Part shown: positions 10,793 to 20,197 of the stretch, one piece after another
Layout of the letters: each line of letters opens with the position of its first letter
Position numbering within the stretch: position 1 is the first letter of the stretch
DNA from: Acholoe squamosa
Taxonomy: Eukaryota; Annelida; Polychaeta; Phyllodocida; Polynoidae
Assembly (NCBI GenBank): GCA_949317995.1
Contig: OX439051.1
Location: 39,869,250-39,933,249, forward strand
Reading direction: 5' to 3'
DNA length: 64,000 nucleotides
Program-made: the position numbers and the translations under genes
The notes under the pieces: generated by a model
What the model was told of the DNA's origin: nothing
What the model saw: the letters and a program-made list of their open reading frames with translations, nothing else
Database searches by the model: none

Positions 10793-10969
10793 GTTACTAT
10801 GGTTACACCAGAAACATTGGCCGGTGGATTTCCAAAATACCACCATAGTGGCAGGTTAATGGGTACTTGGACCATGGGGTATGTGAAAGAGTGGGGGTAC
10901 AGGATAAATCAGAGTTTATCATTATCATACCATGAGGTGCACAGGAATGAAATTGATACTATAGAATAG
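10793..10969 (+). pseudogene. Paralogous protein tail, copy B
   Basis: This 58-codon frame ends in TAG at 10,967-10,969 and is the partner of copy A at 9,168. It stays open upstream to the ATG at 10,754, so a 71-residue ORF is possible. The shared start (TPETLAGGFPK, HSGRLM) and the shared end (DTIE-stop) flank a variable middle. 'GGTTACTATGGTTACAC' at 10,792-10,808 fits the RFX X-box pattern. Product unknown. Confidence 0.45.
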
Positions 10970-11049
10970 TCTATATTTTTTATATCTTCTTGGCCTGAGT
11001 TAGAGTGTTGTAGCGTTGATGGGATTTATTGGTAAATAGCATATAAAAA

Positions 11050-11208
11050 ATGTGGAAGATAGGATTGATAATATTGGGAATTTGGGTGTCATATGGGGCT
11101 GAAAATCACAGGTGTAATGAAAAACATCTGGTATATCTAAAAATAGAGACATTGCACAAGAAAAATGTCAGGCCGATAACATATGGAGGGGTAGACTACA
11201 ACTTATAA
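11050..11208 (+). CDS. Small ORF with a signal-peptide-like start
   Basis: The 52-codon ORF begins MWKIGLIILGIWVSYGAENH, a short basic/aromatic start followed by a hydrophobic core and a small-residue region, as in secreted proteins. It then has a single Cys and a Lys/His-rich part up to TAA at 11,206. It could be a secreted peptide or the first exon of a longer gene whose later exons include 11,291-11,425. No family recognised. Confidence 0.3.
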   Translation: MWKIGLIILGIWVSYGAENHRCNEKHLVYLKIETLHKKNVRPITYGGVDYNL

Positions 11209-11290
11209 AAAAATACCAGCTTCACACATATCCATGTCCATGTGGTTCATCTCAATGTAATGTGAGTGGGATCTGGACATGGATATGTAA

Positions 11291-11425
11291 GTTGGTAGTG
11301 ACTGTACCAGTGTTTTTACTCCTTCTGTTGCTACACATGGTCCTGCTCATGTTGCTCCACATCATGTTGCTCCTACTTCTGCCGCCGCTGCTGCTAATTT
11401 ACACCCTATCTTATATTCTACCTAA
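11291..11425 (+). other. Ala/Pro/His-rich ORF end with adjacent donor
   Basis: The frame contains THGPAHVAPHHVAPTSAAAA with mostly T-ending codons and stops at TAA 11,423-11,425. It is immediately followed by a consensus donor (AAG|GTAATT at 11,427). A branch/polypyrimidine/AG ('ttttgtttttataag') ends at 11,482, leaving a 56-nt intron. Codon style and alanine richness match the ORF end at 13,006-13,320, suggesting related low-complexity proteins. The Leu-rich alternative frame reads through the donor without stopping, so the true frame is unsettled. Confidence 0.35.
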
Positions 11426-11639
11426 GGTAATTCTCTTTTTACCTACCTTACACAAACTGCACTGCTCTTTTGTTTTTATAAGAAGTCAGTCGTGGTGGTG
11501 GTGGTAGCAGCTCCAGCAGCAGCAACATCAGGAGCGGTGGTGTCAAAGGAGACAGCAGACATGATCTGTCCTTCCAAGAAAAATAAGGGCTCTTTATATA
11601 GCTGAGATGATAATCTAATCCTGTTTTCACCTGGATCCT

Positions 11640-12300
11640 TTTACCCCGGATCAATCAAGATGAAACGGGAAAAATTCTTTTGGAATAAGAGTATCAGGTG
11701 GGATAACAGGTGTAACAACTGTGATAGTTACCTTAATACAACTTACATGTATAAGGAGATTATTGGTCGTTAGGAGATTAAAGCGTTCAAAGTCTGTATA
11801 CAAAAACTACAGGGACAGTTAACAAAGGAGACAAACACCCTACCGATGAAAAATCTCTGTGACTATGGAATCAAATCCTTTTAAGTCTTTTATCTTTTCC
11901 CTCTGGGACCAACCATACATAAAGAGCTAAGGGTTCTATGGGGAGTATTCAGCTGAAAACAGAAATCTTGGTAGGATTACAGGTGTTAGAAACTGTGATA
12001 TCTTAATGCAACTTACAGGTGTAAGACAATGTCACTTATTATGAGATTATAAAATGCAAAGTAAAGCACAAAGGAAAGACACTGTGACAAGAGCATTTAG
12101 TGGGATTATGGGTGATGGCTTGCATTCTGTGTAGCGACTTATCTTTAGATCCGTTGACATGAAACAGGTGGAAAGGTGTTGTGATAACTGTATTTGGGGG
12201 GCTTACAAAAAGTTAGAAGCTCTGATAATTATCCTAATATGGTTTACAGGTGTAAGGAAGGTTCGGTCGTTAAGGTATTATGAGATTCCTTAATTTTTAC
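11640..12300. repeat. Diverged tandem repeat upstream of a TATA box, three units
   Basis: The core 'acaggtgt..aactgtgat', then a 'ttaat' step, then 'acttacaggtgtaag' and 'gagatta', recurs around 11,707, 11,980 and 12,215, about 240-275 bp apart. The units are well diverged. Their position just upstream of the TATA box at 12,385 makes a cis-regulatory array plausible; the sequence shows only the repetition. Confidence 0.65.
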
Positions 12301-12384
12301 CCCTCCCCTTGTGAGTAGGTGGATTAAACCAAAAGCTACCTTTCATCTATTTAAACTGCAGTAAGAGGCTTATCTCCAGAGGAG

Positions 12385-12392
12385 TATATAAG
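12385..12392 (+). promoter_or_regulatory. TATA box (TATATAAG)
   Basis: TATATAAG lies 48 bases upstream of an ATG in good context ('caccATGA', 12,440). The interval is pyrimidine- and CA-rich ('ttcattcactcacactttct'), as in initiator-containing leaders. The layout resembles a strong core promoter. Confidence 0.5.
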
Positions 12393-12439
12393 GGAGAAAG
12401 AAAATTTCATTCACTCACACTTTCTCTTCAACCCTCACC

Positions 12440-13320
12440 ATGAGCAAAGGACCTACTAAGCTACAGTTTTTAAGGAAGACGAAAAGGTCCAAGGATTCAG
12501 CTCCTGGTCAAAAATCATTGAAGGTTTGCATATGACGAATTTGGTGGTATTCCAGCCCCTACTCTTCGATTTTTTAGTTTCTCCCTTTATTTCTTTGGCT
12601 CCAAGTGTCAGGCTGGATGAGATCTTCATGTTACATATGGTTTTAATGGTCCCATATGCATATTTTGGGCTCCAGGGGGGGTAAAATATGCCCAAAATGA
12701 CCAAAATTGTCTGGGCGAAATTGTGTCTGGGAGAATGACATTTGAGTTACAAGCCATGCTGAGGGCTTAATTTCCTACAGAAACAATCTTCATAACTCCA
12801 TGAAAATCTCAGGTCCAGACTATTTCGACCTGTAGATTAAGAAAATCACATTATCATTTATGTCAGATGTGTCCTTGCTATTGTAAAAGAAGCATACTTA
12901 TAAGAATTCTTTTTCTGGGCACATGTCTGGGCGAATGACATGTAGGGCCCATATGCACACTTTCTATGATTTGTGACCTCCTTTTCCTATTGCTCAAGAT
13001 GCTAACGCAGCTGTTTTGCTTACAACCCACACGGTGTAGCCACTGCTGTCCCCAATGCTGCTGCTGCTGCTACTACTACTACTGCTGCTGCTGAAGGTGC
13101 TACTGCTGCTGCTGCTGTTGCTACTGCTGCTCCTGCTAATGACGGTGGTACTGCTGCTGGTGCTAATGAAGGTGCTACTACTGGTGCTAATGAAGGTGCT
13201 AGTGCTACTGCTGGTGCTGATGTTGAACATTATCACCCTCAGGCTGGAGAAAATCATGCTGGTGCAACTACAGCTGACGGATATACTGACGATTTAAGTG
13301 ATTACTTCTCATACTGTTAA
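12440..13320 (+). CDS. Candidate gene: basic N-terminus plus Ala/Thr/Gly-rich tail
   Basis: The ATG at 12,440 follows a TATA box and opens a basic segment, MSKGPTKLQFLRKTKRSKDS, that stops at 12,533 if unspliced. A second open frame, 13,006-13,320 (104 codons), is alanine-, threonine- and glycine-rich with GANEGAT repeats and ends in a non-repetitive acidic/aromatic tail, DGYTDDLSDYFSYC-stop. Joining them needs a phase-2 donor such as AAAAG|GTCCAA (near 12,485) and an acceptor at 13,010; both are mediocre. Two separate ORFs are the alternative. A perfect 6-bp hairpin follows the stop. The protein is unrecognised; composition suggests a disordered or structural protein. Confidence 0.35.
13050..13210. 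repeat. Imperfect (GCT/ACT)n trinucleotide tract
   Basis: GCT and ACT triplets dominate, interrupted by GAA, GGT, GTT and AAT codons. The three-base register is kept throughout, so all frames give homopolymer-like ORFs (poly-Leu on plus, poly-Ser on minus). The alanine frame is preferred because it alone continues into a non-repetitive C-terminus. Confidence 0.9.
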
Positions 13321-13340
13321 AAGGTGATGGGAAACACCTT
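13321..13340 (+). other. Perfect 6-bp hairpin directly after the stop codon
   Basis: AAGGTG pairs with CACCTT around an 8-base loop (ATGGGAAA), starting one base after the TAA at 13,318-13,320. It is not the canonical histone stem-loop. Short perfect hairpins are common, so the significance is uncertain. Confidence 0.4.
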
Positions 13341-13370
13341 CTTCGGTAAAATAATTTGCAATGTTATATA

Positions 13371-13616
13371 GGCATGCACCACGGGGGGTTCAGGTCACAT
13401 GACCAAATGGAGGCCTCTGATTGGCTGCATCCTGTAGTTAGCAATAGTCCTGTTCCCCTAATTAAGTCAAGGGGGCGTGGCCTATTATGCAAATGAGGGG
13501 TAACGTGACCGGGGTAATCCAAGGTCAAGGTCAAGGTCACATGACCATATATTGGTATGCACCACGGGTGGGTCAAGGTCACGTGACCAAATGGAGGCCT
13601 CTGATTGGCTGCATCC
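13371..13616. promoter_or_regulatory. Duplicated regulatory-motif block (E-box, CCAAT, octamer, receptor half-sites)
   Basis: Two 62-base direct repeats (13,371-13,432 and 13,554-13,616) each contain a GGTCAC(A/G)TGACC palindrome, 'aaatggaggcctctgattgg' with an inverted CCAAT box, and 'ctgcatcc'. The second palindrome, GGTCACGTGACC (13,577-13,588), contains the USF/TFE-type site GTCACGTGAC. Between them are an octamer ATGCAAAT (13,487-13,494) and tandem TCAAGGTCA nuclear-receptor half-sites (13,519-13,539). This density suggests a promoter or enhancer. Orientation and target gene are unknown. Confidence 0.5.
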
Positions 13617-13654
13617 CTTGTGAGTAATATCCTTATTATATACTACTCATTTAG

Positions 13655-13815
13655 TTTTGTGCAGATCATACTACTTACAAAATCATCATGTTTATTATCA
13701 GTGAATCAGGTTGCTGTAGCATAAGGAACCAATTTACACATACTTGGATGTGTTGCTTTCATAAGATGATACAACATAATTTATTGATGTGTTTCTTACG
13801 TTTCCCTGTCATATC
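13655..13815. repeat. Dispersed repeat, copy B
   Basis: Partner of 150-405; contains the same 'catacttggatgtgttgctt' core without the AT microsatellite. It marks the right edge of the 6-13.6 kb island. Confidence 0.8.
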
Positions 13816-13849
13816 ACAAAACCAGACTGATGATCTTCTTACCTATGAG

Positions 13850-13925
13850 CCAATCAGTTGTAATATAATCTGAGGCACTTGTTACCTATGTGTCAATCAG
13901 TTGTAATATAATCTGAGGCACTTGG
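13850..13925. repeat. Short tandem duplication
   Basis: 'caatcagttgtaatataatc' plus 'tgaggcactt' occurs twice, about 45 bases apart. Confidence 0.85.
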
Positions 13926-14113
13926 ATGGAAACTAGTATAACATGGTCCACAATGGCAAAGTCTGTACTATTTAGAATGTTACCATTCAATCACGTTGGC
14001 ATGTATGCCAGATGCGTGTTTTACTAGTTATACCACGGAAAATGCCAAATTGTTAGATGTACAAAATTGTCTTAGCCCTAGTTGCAAACACATTTTACAT
14101 AAGCATAGTGAAC

Positions 14114-14224
14114 AAGTAATCAATGGATAATTCATGACGTGTGTGTGTTAGCAAAGATTAATTACACGAGGGCCCTATCCTTTGTTAACACACACACAAG
14201 TCTTGAATTATCCATTGACTACTT
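14114..14224. repeat. Palindromic MITE-like hairpin, arms about 45 bp
   Basis: Left arm 14,114-14,157 and right arm 14,178-14,224 are near-perfect reverse complements, sharing 'tcaatggataattca' and 'gtgtgtgttagcaaag'-type blocks around a 20-base centre. Transcribed, it would form a long hairpin; more likely it is a small palindromic element. Confidence 0.85.
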
Positions 14225-14329
14225 ATTTTATTACACGATACTAATAGATAATCAATAGAATATCAATGAAATTCAAGTTTAAAACAAAAAATTTCCCCCT
14301 CCCCAAGACTCAAAGCCTGCCATTCGCCG

Positions 14330-14475
14330 AGGTGTGTGTACCGACGGTCTATTGCTCGGACGCGAAAAAAATAAATTCGCCCGGACCGGGACTCGTCCTG
14401 CCTACCTGTAGAAGCTGAGCACAATGCGCTACGCACTAGACCACTGGGTCATACACCTTGGCGCCCGGCTCGGCT
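14330..14475 (-). mobile_element. tRNA-derived SINE head (degenerate)
   Basis: On the minus strand 'AGTGGTCTAGTGCGTAGCG' resembles a Pol III A box and 'GGACGAGTCCC' a B box, about 35 bases apart as in a tRNA. The block is GC-rich compared with its surroundings. No sound anticodon stem could be drawn, so this is a tRNA-related repeat rather than a working tRNA. Confidence 0.55.
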
Positions 14476-14609
14476 TGATTTAAACGTATCCTGCAGTCCT
14501 CTATAATTAAAATGCTATTCTAACCTTGCGCATGTGAGAGATGTTGTGGGGGGTCACAGCCATATCAATGACTTATAGAGACCTAGTTCTAGTCAACCAC
14601 TTCTTGTCA

Positions 14610-14700
14610 GTCCCTGTGGCGCAATGCATAGGGAGTCGGATTTGGGATCTGAGACTGCAGGTTCGACCCCTACCCTGGCAATGAAAGATTTCGTAGGTTT
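14610..14700 (+). mobile_element. tRNA-derived SINE head
   Basis: 'TGTGGCGCAATGCATAGGG' (A-box-like) and 'GGTTCGACCCC' (B-box, from 14,660) are correctly spaced. An anticodon-type hairpin TCGGA/TCTGA encloses the 7-base loop TTTGGGA (TGG in the anticodon position). The acceptor stem does not pair, so this is a SINE head or tRNA pseudogene. A non-tRNA tail follows. Confidence 0.6.
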
Positions 14701-14730
14701 TAACATGCCACATATGACATGAAAGGACAT

Positions 14731-14814
14731 GTACAAGGAGGCATATTATCCATGGATAACATGCCTCCTTACATGGATAACATGCCTCCTTACATGGATA
14801 ACATGCCTCCTTAC
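14731..14814. repeat. 21-bp tandem repeat with inverted lead unit
   Basis: Three exact units start at 14,752, 14,773 and 14,794 (core 'atggataacatgcctcctta'). The preceding 14,731-14,753 is the same unit in reverse, so the array is half palindromic. Its multiple-of-three length produces a repetitive ORF (MDNMPPY repeated), which is judged a by-product. Confidence 0.9.
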
Positions 14815-14939
14815 AAAAGTCATGCTGCATGCATCATGGTGTGCAATATTGACTGGCATGTGCATGGGAATATCCAGGAAAAGCACTCAGAATCACAGAA
14901 ATCGTGTAATAAGGTGGTATAACCTTGTCTAATATGGTC

Positions 14940-15782
14940 AATTAGTATATCGGATGGCTATACTATACTTTATCTGCTGCAAGTAAAGGTTTTGTATACT
15001 TTAAGCTATGATGATTTAAGTGAAGATAAAAATGGTTATACTACTAGACTCTTGGAGCCATAATGATCTTATCTTTTGTATCTTCTTCCCTACTTACTGA
15101 TTAACAAGTCGGACAATACCTGTTCTACAGCTTAGCTTTTTTTTGCAATTATTTTCTATACTTTAAATGAAAACAGGGGCAACTGAAATTCATCGATGGT
15201 TGATATGCCTTGACCTATGCACCCAAAAAAGAATAATATGTGGATGACCAAACTCTTACCAAACCAGGAGATATAATGAACAAATATACTTAAAAAGAAA
15301 AATAGCTTCCTCATAAAAAAACGTCTACTTAAGGGTAAGTTCCCATTAGCTAGTTGCACTGGCAAAGTAATTCAAAATTACCCTTCCTGATCGGTGATCA
15401 CGTGAGTTTTACAGTATTCCTCATTTAAAGTCTAACCAGTATGGACAATATTTTGTCCTGTCCAATCTTCCTTGGCCACTTGTAATAGACAATGGATTCT
15501 TGATGAAAATGGTAATGTGCTCAGGAGAACCTAGAGTCATATAATTACTACAGGTGGCTCTTACCTTAGAGTGCCAGCCATTTATTACTCAGTATCCGAA
15601 TAGTACAGCAGGATTAGTGCTTCCGCAGAACCAATCCAATCGCTGAGAGCAGTAAAAGCATCTGTTAGCTGAGGAGCACCACTACAGTGTTGTAGTCTCA
15701 CACATGCGAGCAGGACACAAGAGATACCCAGGATATAAGTAGCTCTACAACCAGCTCTTCAGAAGCTGAGTACAACTCAAAA
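14940..15782. other. No gene seen
   Basis: AT-rich DNA with only short ORFs of biased composition; no tRNA-like fold or clear repeat was found. Confidence 0.5.
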
Positions 15783-15854
15783 TGTGGACCAACACGGTAA
15801 AAGGTACGCCTGCAAGGGGGTGCGTGGGTGTACCTTTTACCGTGTTGATCCACA
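15783..15854 (+). ncRNA. Candidate pre-miRNA-like hairpin
   Basis: A 72-nt inverted repeat: arms 15,783-15,807 and 15,830-15,854 pair at 24 of 25 positions, with one C/A mismatch, around a 22-nt loop. The core 'CAACACGGTAAAAGGTAC' is mirrored by 'GTACCTTTTACCGTGTTG'. Size and pairing match a microRNA precursor. Near-perfect arms are also expected of a small palindromic MITE or siRNA-producing hairpin. Expression cannot be judged here. Confidence 0.35.
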
Positions 15855-17000
15855 AATAGTCTGCAATATGTATGTTGAAAACCAAGAGCCTTCTCTACCC
15901 AAGCTGATCAGGCTTAGCAAGCAGGAAGTGGCTGAGTGGAGATTGTGCCTAACATTAGATGTGCACAGTTTCCTGTGAAAGACTTAACACCCTACTCCAT
16001 TTCAAGGGTTTAAGGGCTGCATAGTTCTTTAATGCATTAACGTAGCACTTCTAAGTAACATGCTTGCACCTCTATGATGCAACATTAGTATTCTGGGGAG
16101 GAAACAGCTCAAAAGGGTTCACTGTGATCATGATGCACCCCTGAAGCACTTGACAGTATACTCCTGGGCCTTGCACTGTCGCCTCGTAATGATAAGGAAG
16201 ACACCTAAACCTCAAGCTATTGTGCCATCCTTAAGGGTTTACCTCGCTCTAACTTCAGAAAGGGTAAATGGTACCTGTCCTGTATAGGCACTGACCACTG
16301 CCCTCTTAATGTCCTTTGCATGAAAAACAGGGCCTACCATAGTGGTCCGTATAAGCGCCAAGGCGCTCATTGATTCCAATCCTGCTGTGCCCTGGTGCTT
16401 ATAATACGAGACAAGCACTTATTTGAGACACCGATGCTTAAATTGGCCATCAAAGTTGATCCTTTAGTGCATGATTGTATTGCAAACAAGTCTGCTATCC
16501 TTATCTAACATTTTGAAGGAAAAGAGAGAAGGAAAAGTATTATTGTTCTTCCAGCTGTATAGGTCTACCATAGAAATGAACCAGGCCAGAAATGAACCTT
16601 GGCTAGCAGCCAACTGCCCGGAGGATATTACAAAGTAGACTGATGCAGCCAATAGCCACTGTAATGACAAAAAAAAATCTGATTTCGGAGTGAGCAAATA
16701 TAGGTTAAGACCGACCACTGCCCACTAGTTTTGCCTTATATGTAAGCAATAACATATGATTCGGCAAATGTAACGTACCAATGTAGCCCTTATACAGGCT
16801 GCCATTTTGGGATAAGTAAACGGATATGAATAACAGCACAGGATGAGATATCCCATCAATAATCTGAATAGGAATGTTCAACTATTATTTGATATGAAGA
16901 AGATAAGACTGCTAGCAAAGCTACATAAGCTAATTCATCTTAATGATGCAGATAGATACATCATTGTGTTTATACACTCTCAGCCCCAATTGTAAAGCGG
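15855..17000. other. No gene seen
   Basis: Short ORFs only (longest 84 codons, minus, 16,464-16,718) with no supporting signals, domains or repeats. Confidence 0.5.
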
Positions 17001-17039
17001 CAGTAGCTTGCCCTGTACGTGGTACAGGACAAGCTACTG
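17001..17039. repeat. Tight 18-bp palindrome
   Basis: CAGTAGCTTGCCCTGTAC (17,001-17,018) and its near-perfect reverse complement (17,022-17,039) are separated by three bases; 17 of 18 positions pair. It could be a tiny palindromic element or a hairpin in a transcript. Confidence 0.8.
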
Positions 17040-17214
17040 GAGATTTGTACTAACAGTAACTTCTACTATTGTCCAAAAATAAAAGCAATGTACTGTAAAT
17101 AGCCTGGCGCAGTGTGACAGTGTAATATCACGCGTTTAAGACTGCTAATTATGAAATTCCATCTCTTGATGTTTGGGAAAAGTGAACAGAAAGTTCGAAA
17201 GTCTAGGAGTGAAA

Positions 17215-17450
17215 TTAATTAAAAGGGCAGCTGTTACTTATTCATAGCTGCATGAAATTCCATCCGTCAAAACTTTGACATCAACCAATATCAAATCTTC
17301 CTACTAGATGTCGTGTAGCAGGAATGTGACACAGGTAATCTTCCTTAAAGATTTACTACTGGCGTCAGCATCTTTGATCTAATCCTCCCACCCAGACTTC
17401 TAGTAAATCACTTCAAGTGAAGCATTCCTCTGTCCACTTGTTTATATTAC
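17215..17450. repeat. Dispersed repeat, second copy of the 5,455-5,720 anchor
   Basis: See the 5,455-5,720 entry. Both copies are diverged by substitutions and short indels. No coding frame is shared. Confidence 0.85.
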
Positions 17451-18086
17451 TCCAAGAGAGAAAGCAGCACACATTGATGATTGCTGAGCCTAATGGTCGT
17501 CAGTTACTTGATGACTTTGCGAATTAGATCTAATTGAGCAACAGCGTTTTCAATTATCACTTTAATTTACAGTCATGATACTTTGAATTTTGAAATTAAT
17601 TTAGAGAGTCCTAACCACATTTTCATACACTGTTTCATCACATTGAAATTCCAGGTTTGCCTGTGTTACATATGGCTAGGCTAAGTCAATCTTCCATATT
17701 GTCAGCAGGTTGTTACATGTCATGAAGTGAGGTAACGGGAGTCCTGACAATTCAGTTGATAATCCAGCTTTATTGTAAGATCAGCATGAGAGTAATCAAT
17801 ACAGTGTAACAGTATGGTAGTCACCAGTGTGACCAAGCTATATCCTGGGGCCAAGGCACCTGAGTGTCATAGGGTCTAGGTTTGGAGAAGAATGAGATAT
17901 CCGTGGTAGGTCCTGCCTGTTTATAAAGGGAGACCAACTCAGTGTTACTCATGTGCTATTTCCTAGAAGTGCATGGCGACTCAGTCCGGGGAATGAGCAG
18001 CTGAGTCCCTCTCTGGTTAGATCCAGTCTAACACGGAGTAGCAGGAGGGAGCTGCTCTCCGGAGTGAGTAACCTGGGCAGGTGAGG

Positions 18087-18202
18087 CTAAAAATAGTGTA
18101 TGATATCATGTCTGCCAGTGGGAATCCACAGGTGGGACCTGGGGGTACTCACTGGAGGAGGACGGGGTGAGTGAATCACTCACCCTGTCAGGTTAAAAAT
18201 AG
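18087..18202. promoter_or_regulatory. Paired MEF2-type sites with central palindrome
   Basis: CTAAAAATAG (18,087-18,096) and TTAAAAATAG (18,193-18,202) both fit the MEF2 consensus YTAWWWWTAR exactly, 106 bp apart. Between them is a 21-bp palindrome GGGTGAGTGA-A-TCACTCACCC (18,165-18,185). The enclosing 17,980-18,230 is GC-richer than its flanks. This could be a small enhancer or a promoter; no adjacent gene is visible. Confidence 0.4.
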
Positions 18203-19070
18203 GGTAGCCTTAGGTTCTACAGGGGGAAGCTTGGTCAGCTTGGTTTGAATATGTTGCTGATAATTGTAATACAAAGAATAGTCCATTGACATTATCTATT
18301 AGCACAGGATGGTTATTCATTACAAAATGGTGAGCAAAACCTATGACTCATGCCTTTTCCCATAGAAAAGAATAACTAGGGACAGAGGGGAGGAAAACTG
18401 GAGAAAAGGACAAAGGTGGAAAGGGTACTTTGCATGCCAGAATACACCAAAATACACAATTATAATGCTTGAAAAATCAATTATGTATGGTATTAAGTGA
18501 ACTAAAACCTAAACCTGTAGAAATGCACTTTGTGATCCTCCTACAATCCAGGCATGAACACACCTCGGGCAATCTATGTAGAATCATTGCCATTTACACA
18601 TATGCAAAATCCTAAACTGTAGCTGCATTCTGCAAAAGGGTCTGCTCCTATAAAGCAGACTGAAAAGAATAGAAAAAAATCCATCAATAAATCAAGCCTT
18701 TGCCACTAATTAACATATAATATCCTCATCCAATCCTCACCTAGATTAGCTACCGTGAACTGGTCTGCTTGAAATGCCATTATTAAATGTTACAATTATT
18801 CTGGTTAAGCCTAGGTTGATGGGTTCACGGATTTTATACATGACTCCCATAGTAAGCAGTGCCCGGTGACCAGATGCTGCCAGGTCAACTGCATAAACTG
18901 GTTAGGGTACGGGTGGTCTTGGATACCAAACCAATGGTTGTTTTCTCATCAGAGAACATTCCTGACATTCAAATCATGAAAAGACATGCTTCCTAGGGAT
19001 ATCATTCACTGACTTGAAATTTAGAAACGTTCTTCCGTCTTTATTGCAATTACGTTATAGTCTTTGCATG

Positions 19071-19072
<2 letters not shown>

Positions 19073-19137
<65 letters not shown>
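19073..19137. repeat. (TA)n microsatellite
   Basis: About 32 pure TA dinucleotides, immediately upstream of where similarity between duplication units 1 and 2 begins. Confidence 0.98.
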
Positions 19138-19148
<11 letters not shown>

Positions 19149-19905
19149 GAAAGATGAAAATATCTTTCGCTGTGTAAACGACAATGATGCTTTGGTTTTC
19201 AGTTTTTGTTCCTATACTGTCAAGGATCTTGGTCATTTGAGATGAGGTTTGGTAAAAGCTTGATATATTTAGAGTGATTAAATGCCGAATGTTTGTGGAA
19301 ATAGAAAATGATAAACTAGGACTCCACAAATGCAAAACCTGCACCACATAGATTGTTCAAAATTAATAGACTACCATTGGTCAAAACCCCACTCAAACTG
19401 ATTAGATAACACATTAGAATTTCCAAAGGAAATGCAGCATTTTTGTCAAAAGTTCTGATCAGACCTTGTGAACCTCTGACCTTGTACTCATCCTGTAACA
19501 TCACCGTATGGTTTGCACTCATTTCTGGTGACTCACCTGAAAAAAATCAAGAAAAATAGACAGTTAGAGTGAGTTCATGGATAAGACTGGAGTGGTTTCA
19601 TAGGTAAAAAATGGCTATGGCTAAAGAGAACACGTTATTTGTATAATCATCGATCTTTCTTAATATCACTTAAACAATGAAAAAACGTTGGGAAGAAATG
19701 TGAACCATCTTTTGCAATTGACCAACTGCTCTCAAAGGTCCCATAGGACATTTTCATATCAGTATAGATTACAACATTGATGAGCACTATTCAGACACAA
19801 ATGCGAATGACCCATGTTTAGGTCAATGATAGCATAGTAATGCAGGATGACCTGTGTAGGCAAGTGACCTGTTAATCTAGGTCACCACGATTGCCATAAC
19901 ATGCT

Positions 19906-20007
19906 GACCTGCGTTCATGGGTCACAGGCTGATTACCCACAGGTCAATTGTCCTAGAACCATGCAAGTGACCTGTGGGTATTCAGCCTGAGACCCATGAA
20001 CGCAGGC
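19906..20007. repeat. 40-bp-arm palindrome
   Basis: Arms 19,906-19,946 and 19,968-20,007 are near-perfect reverse complements sharing 'cctgcgttcatgggtc' and 'tacccacaggtca'. The equivalent part of unit 2 (38,780-38,830) shows only one arm-like piece, so the palindrome grew in unit 1 or decayed in unit 2. Confidence 0.85.
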
Positions 20008-20197
20008 TAGTATTGAATACCAGACTGGAATCGGCCTGTGCACAGAGGTTGGGTGGGATGTTCAGTCTGCTTCCCTTCGTCCTCCACCTGATGTAATAGC
20101 TCAATGTATACCTTGTCACAAAGATGGATCACCATCAGATGTTCTAAATATTGCCATTTGAACTCCTTATTTTCCTGTCCAACATCCTCCATCCCCC

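Noticed and set aside
12994-13257. Poly-Ser ORF on minus and poly-Leu ORF on plus (13,055-13,297)
   Set aside because: Both are alternative readings of the GCT/ACT tract; only the alanine frame continues into a non-repetitive end.
14719-14922. ORF with MDNMPPY repeats
   Set aside because: Produced by the 21-bp tandem repeat; no promoter or homologous copy supports translation.
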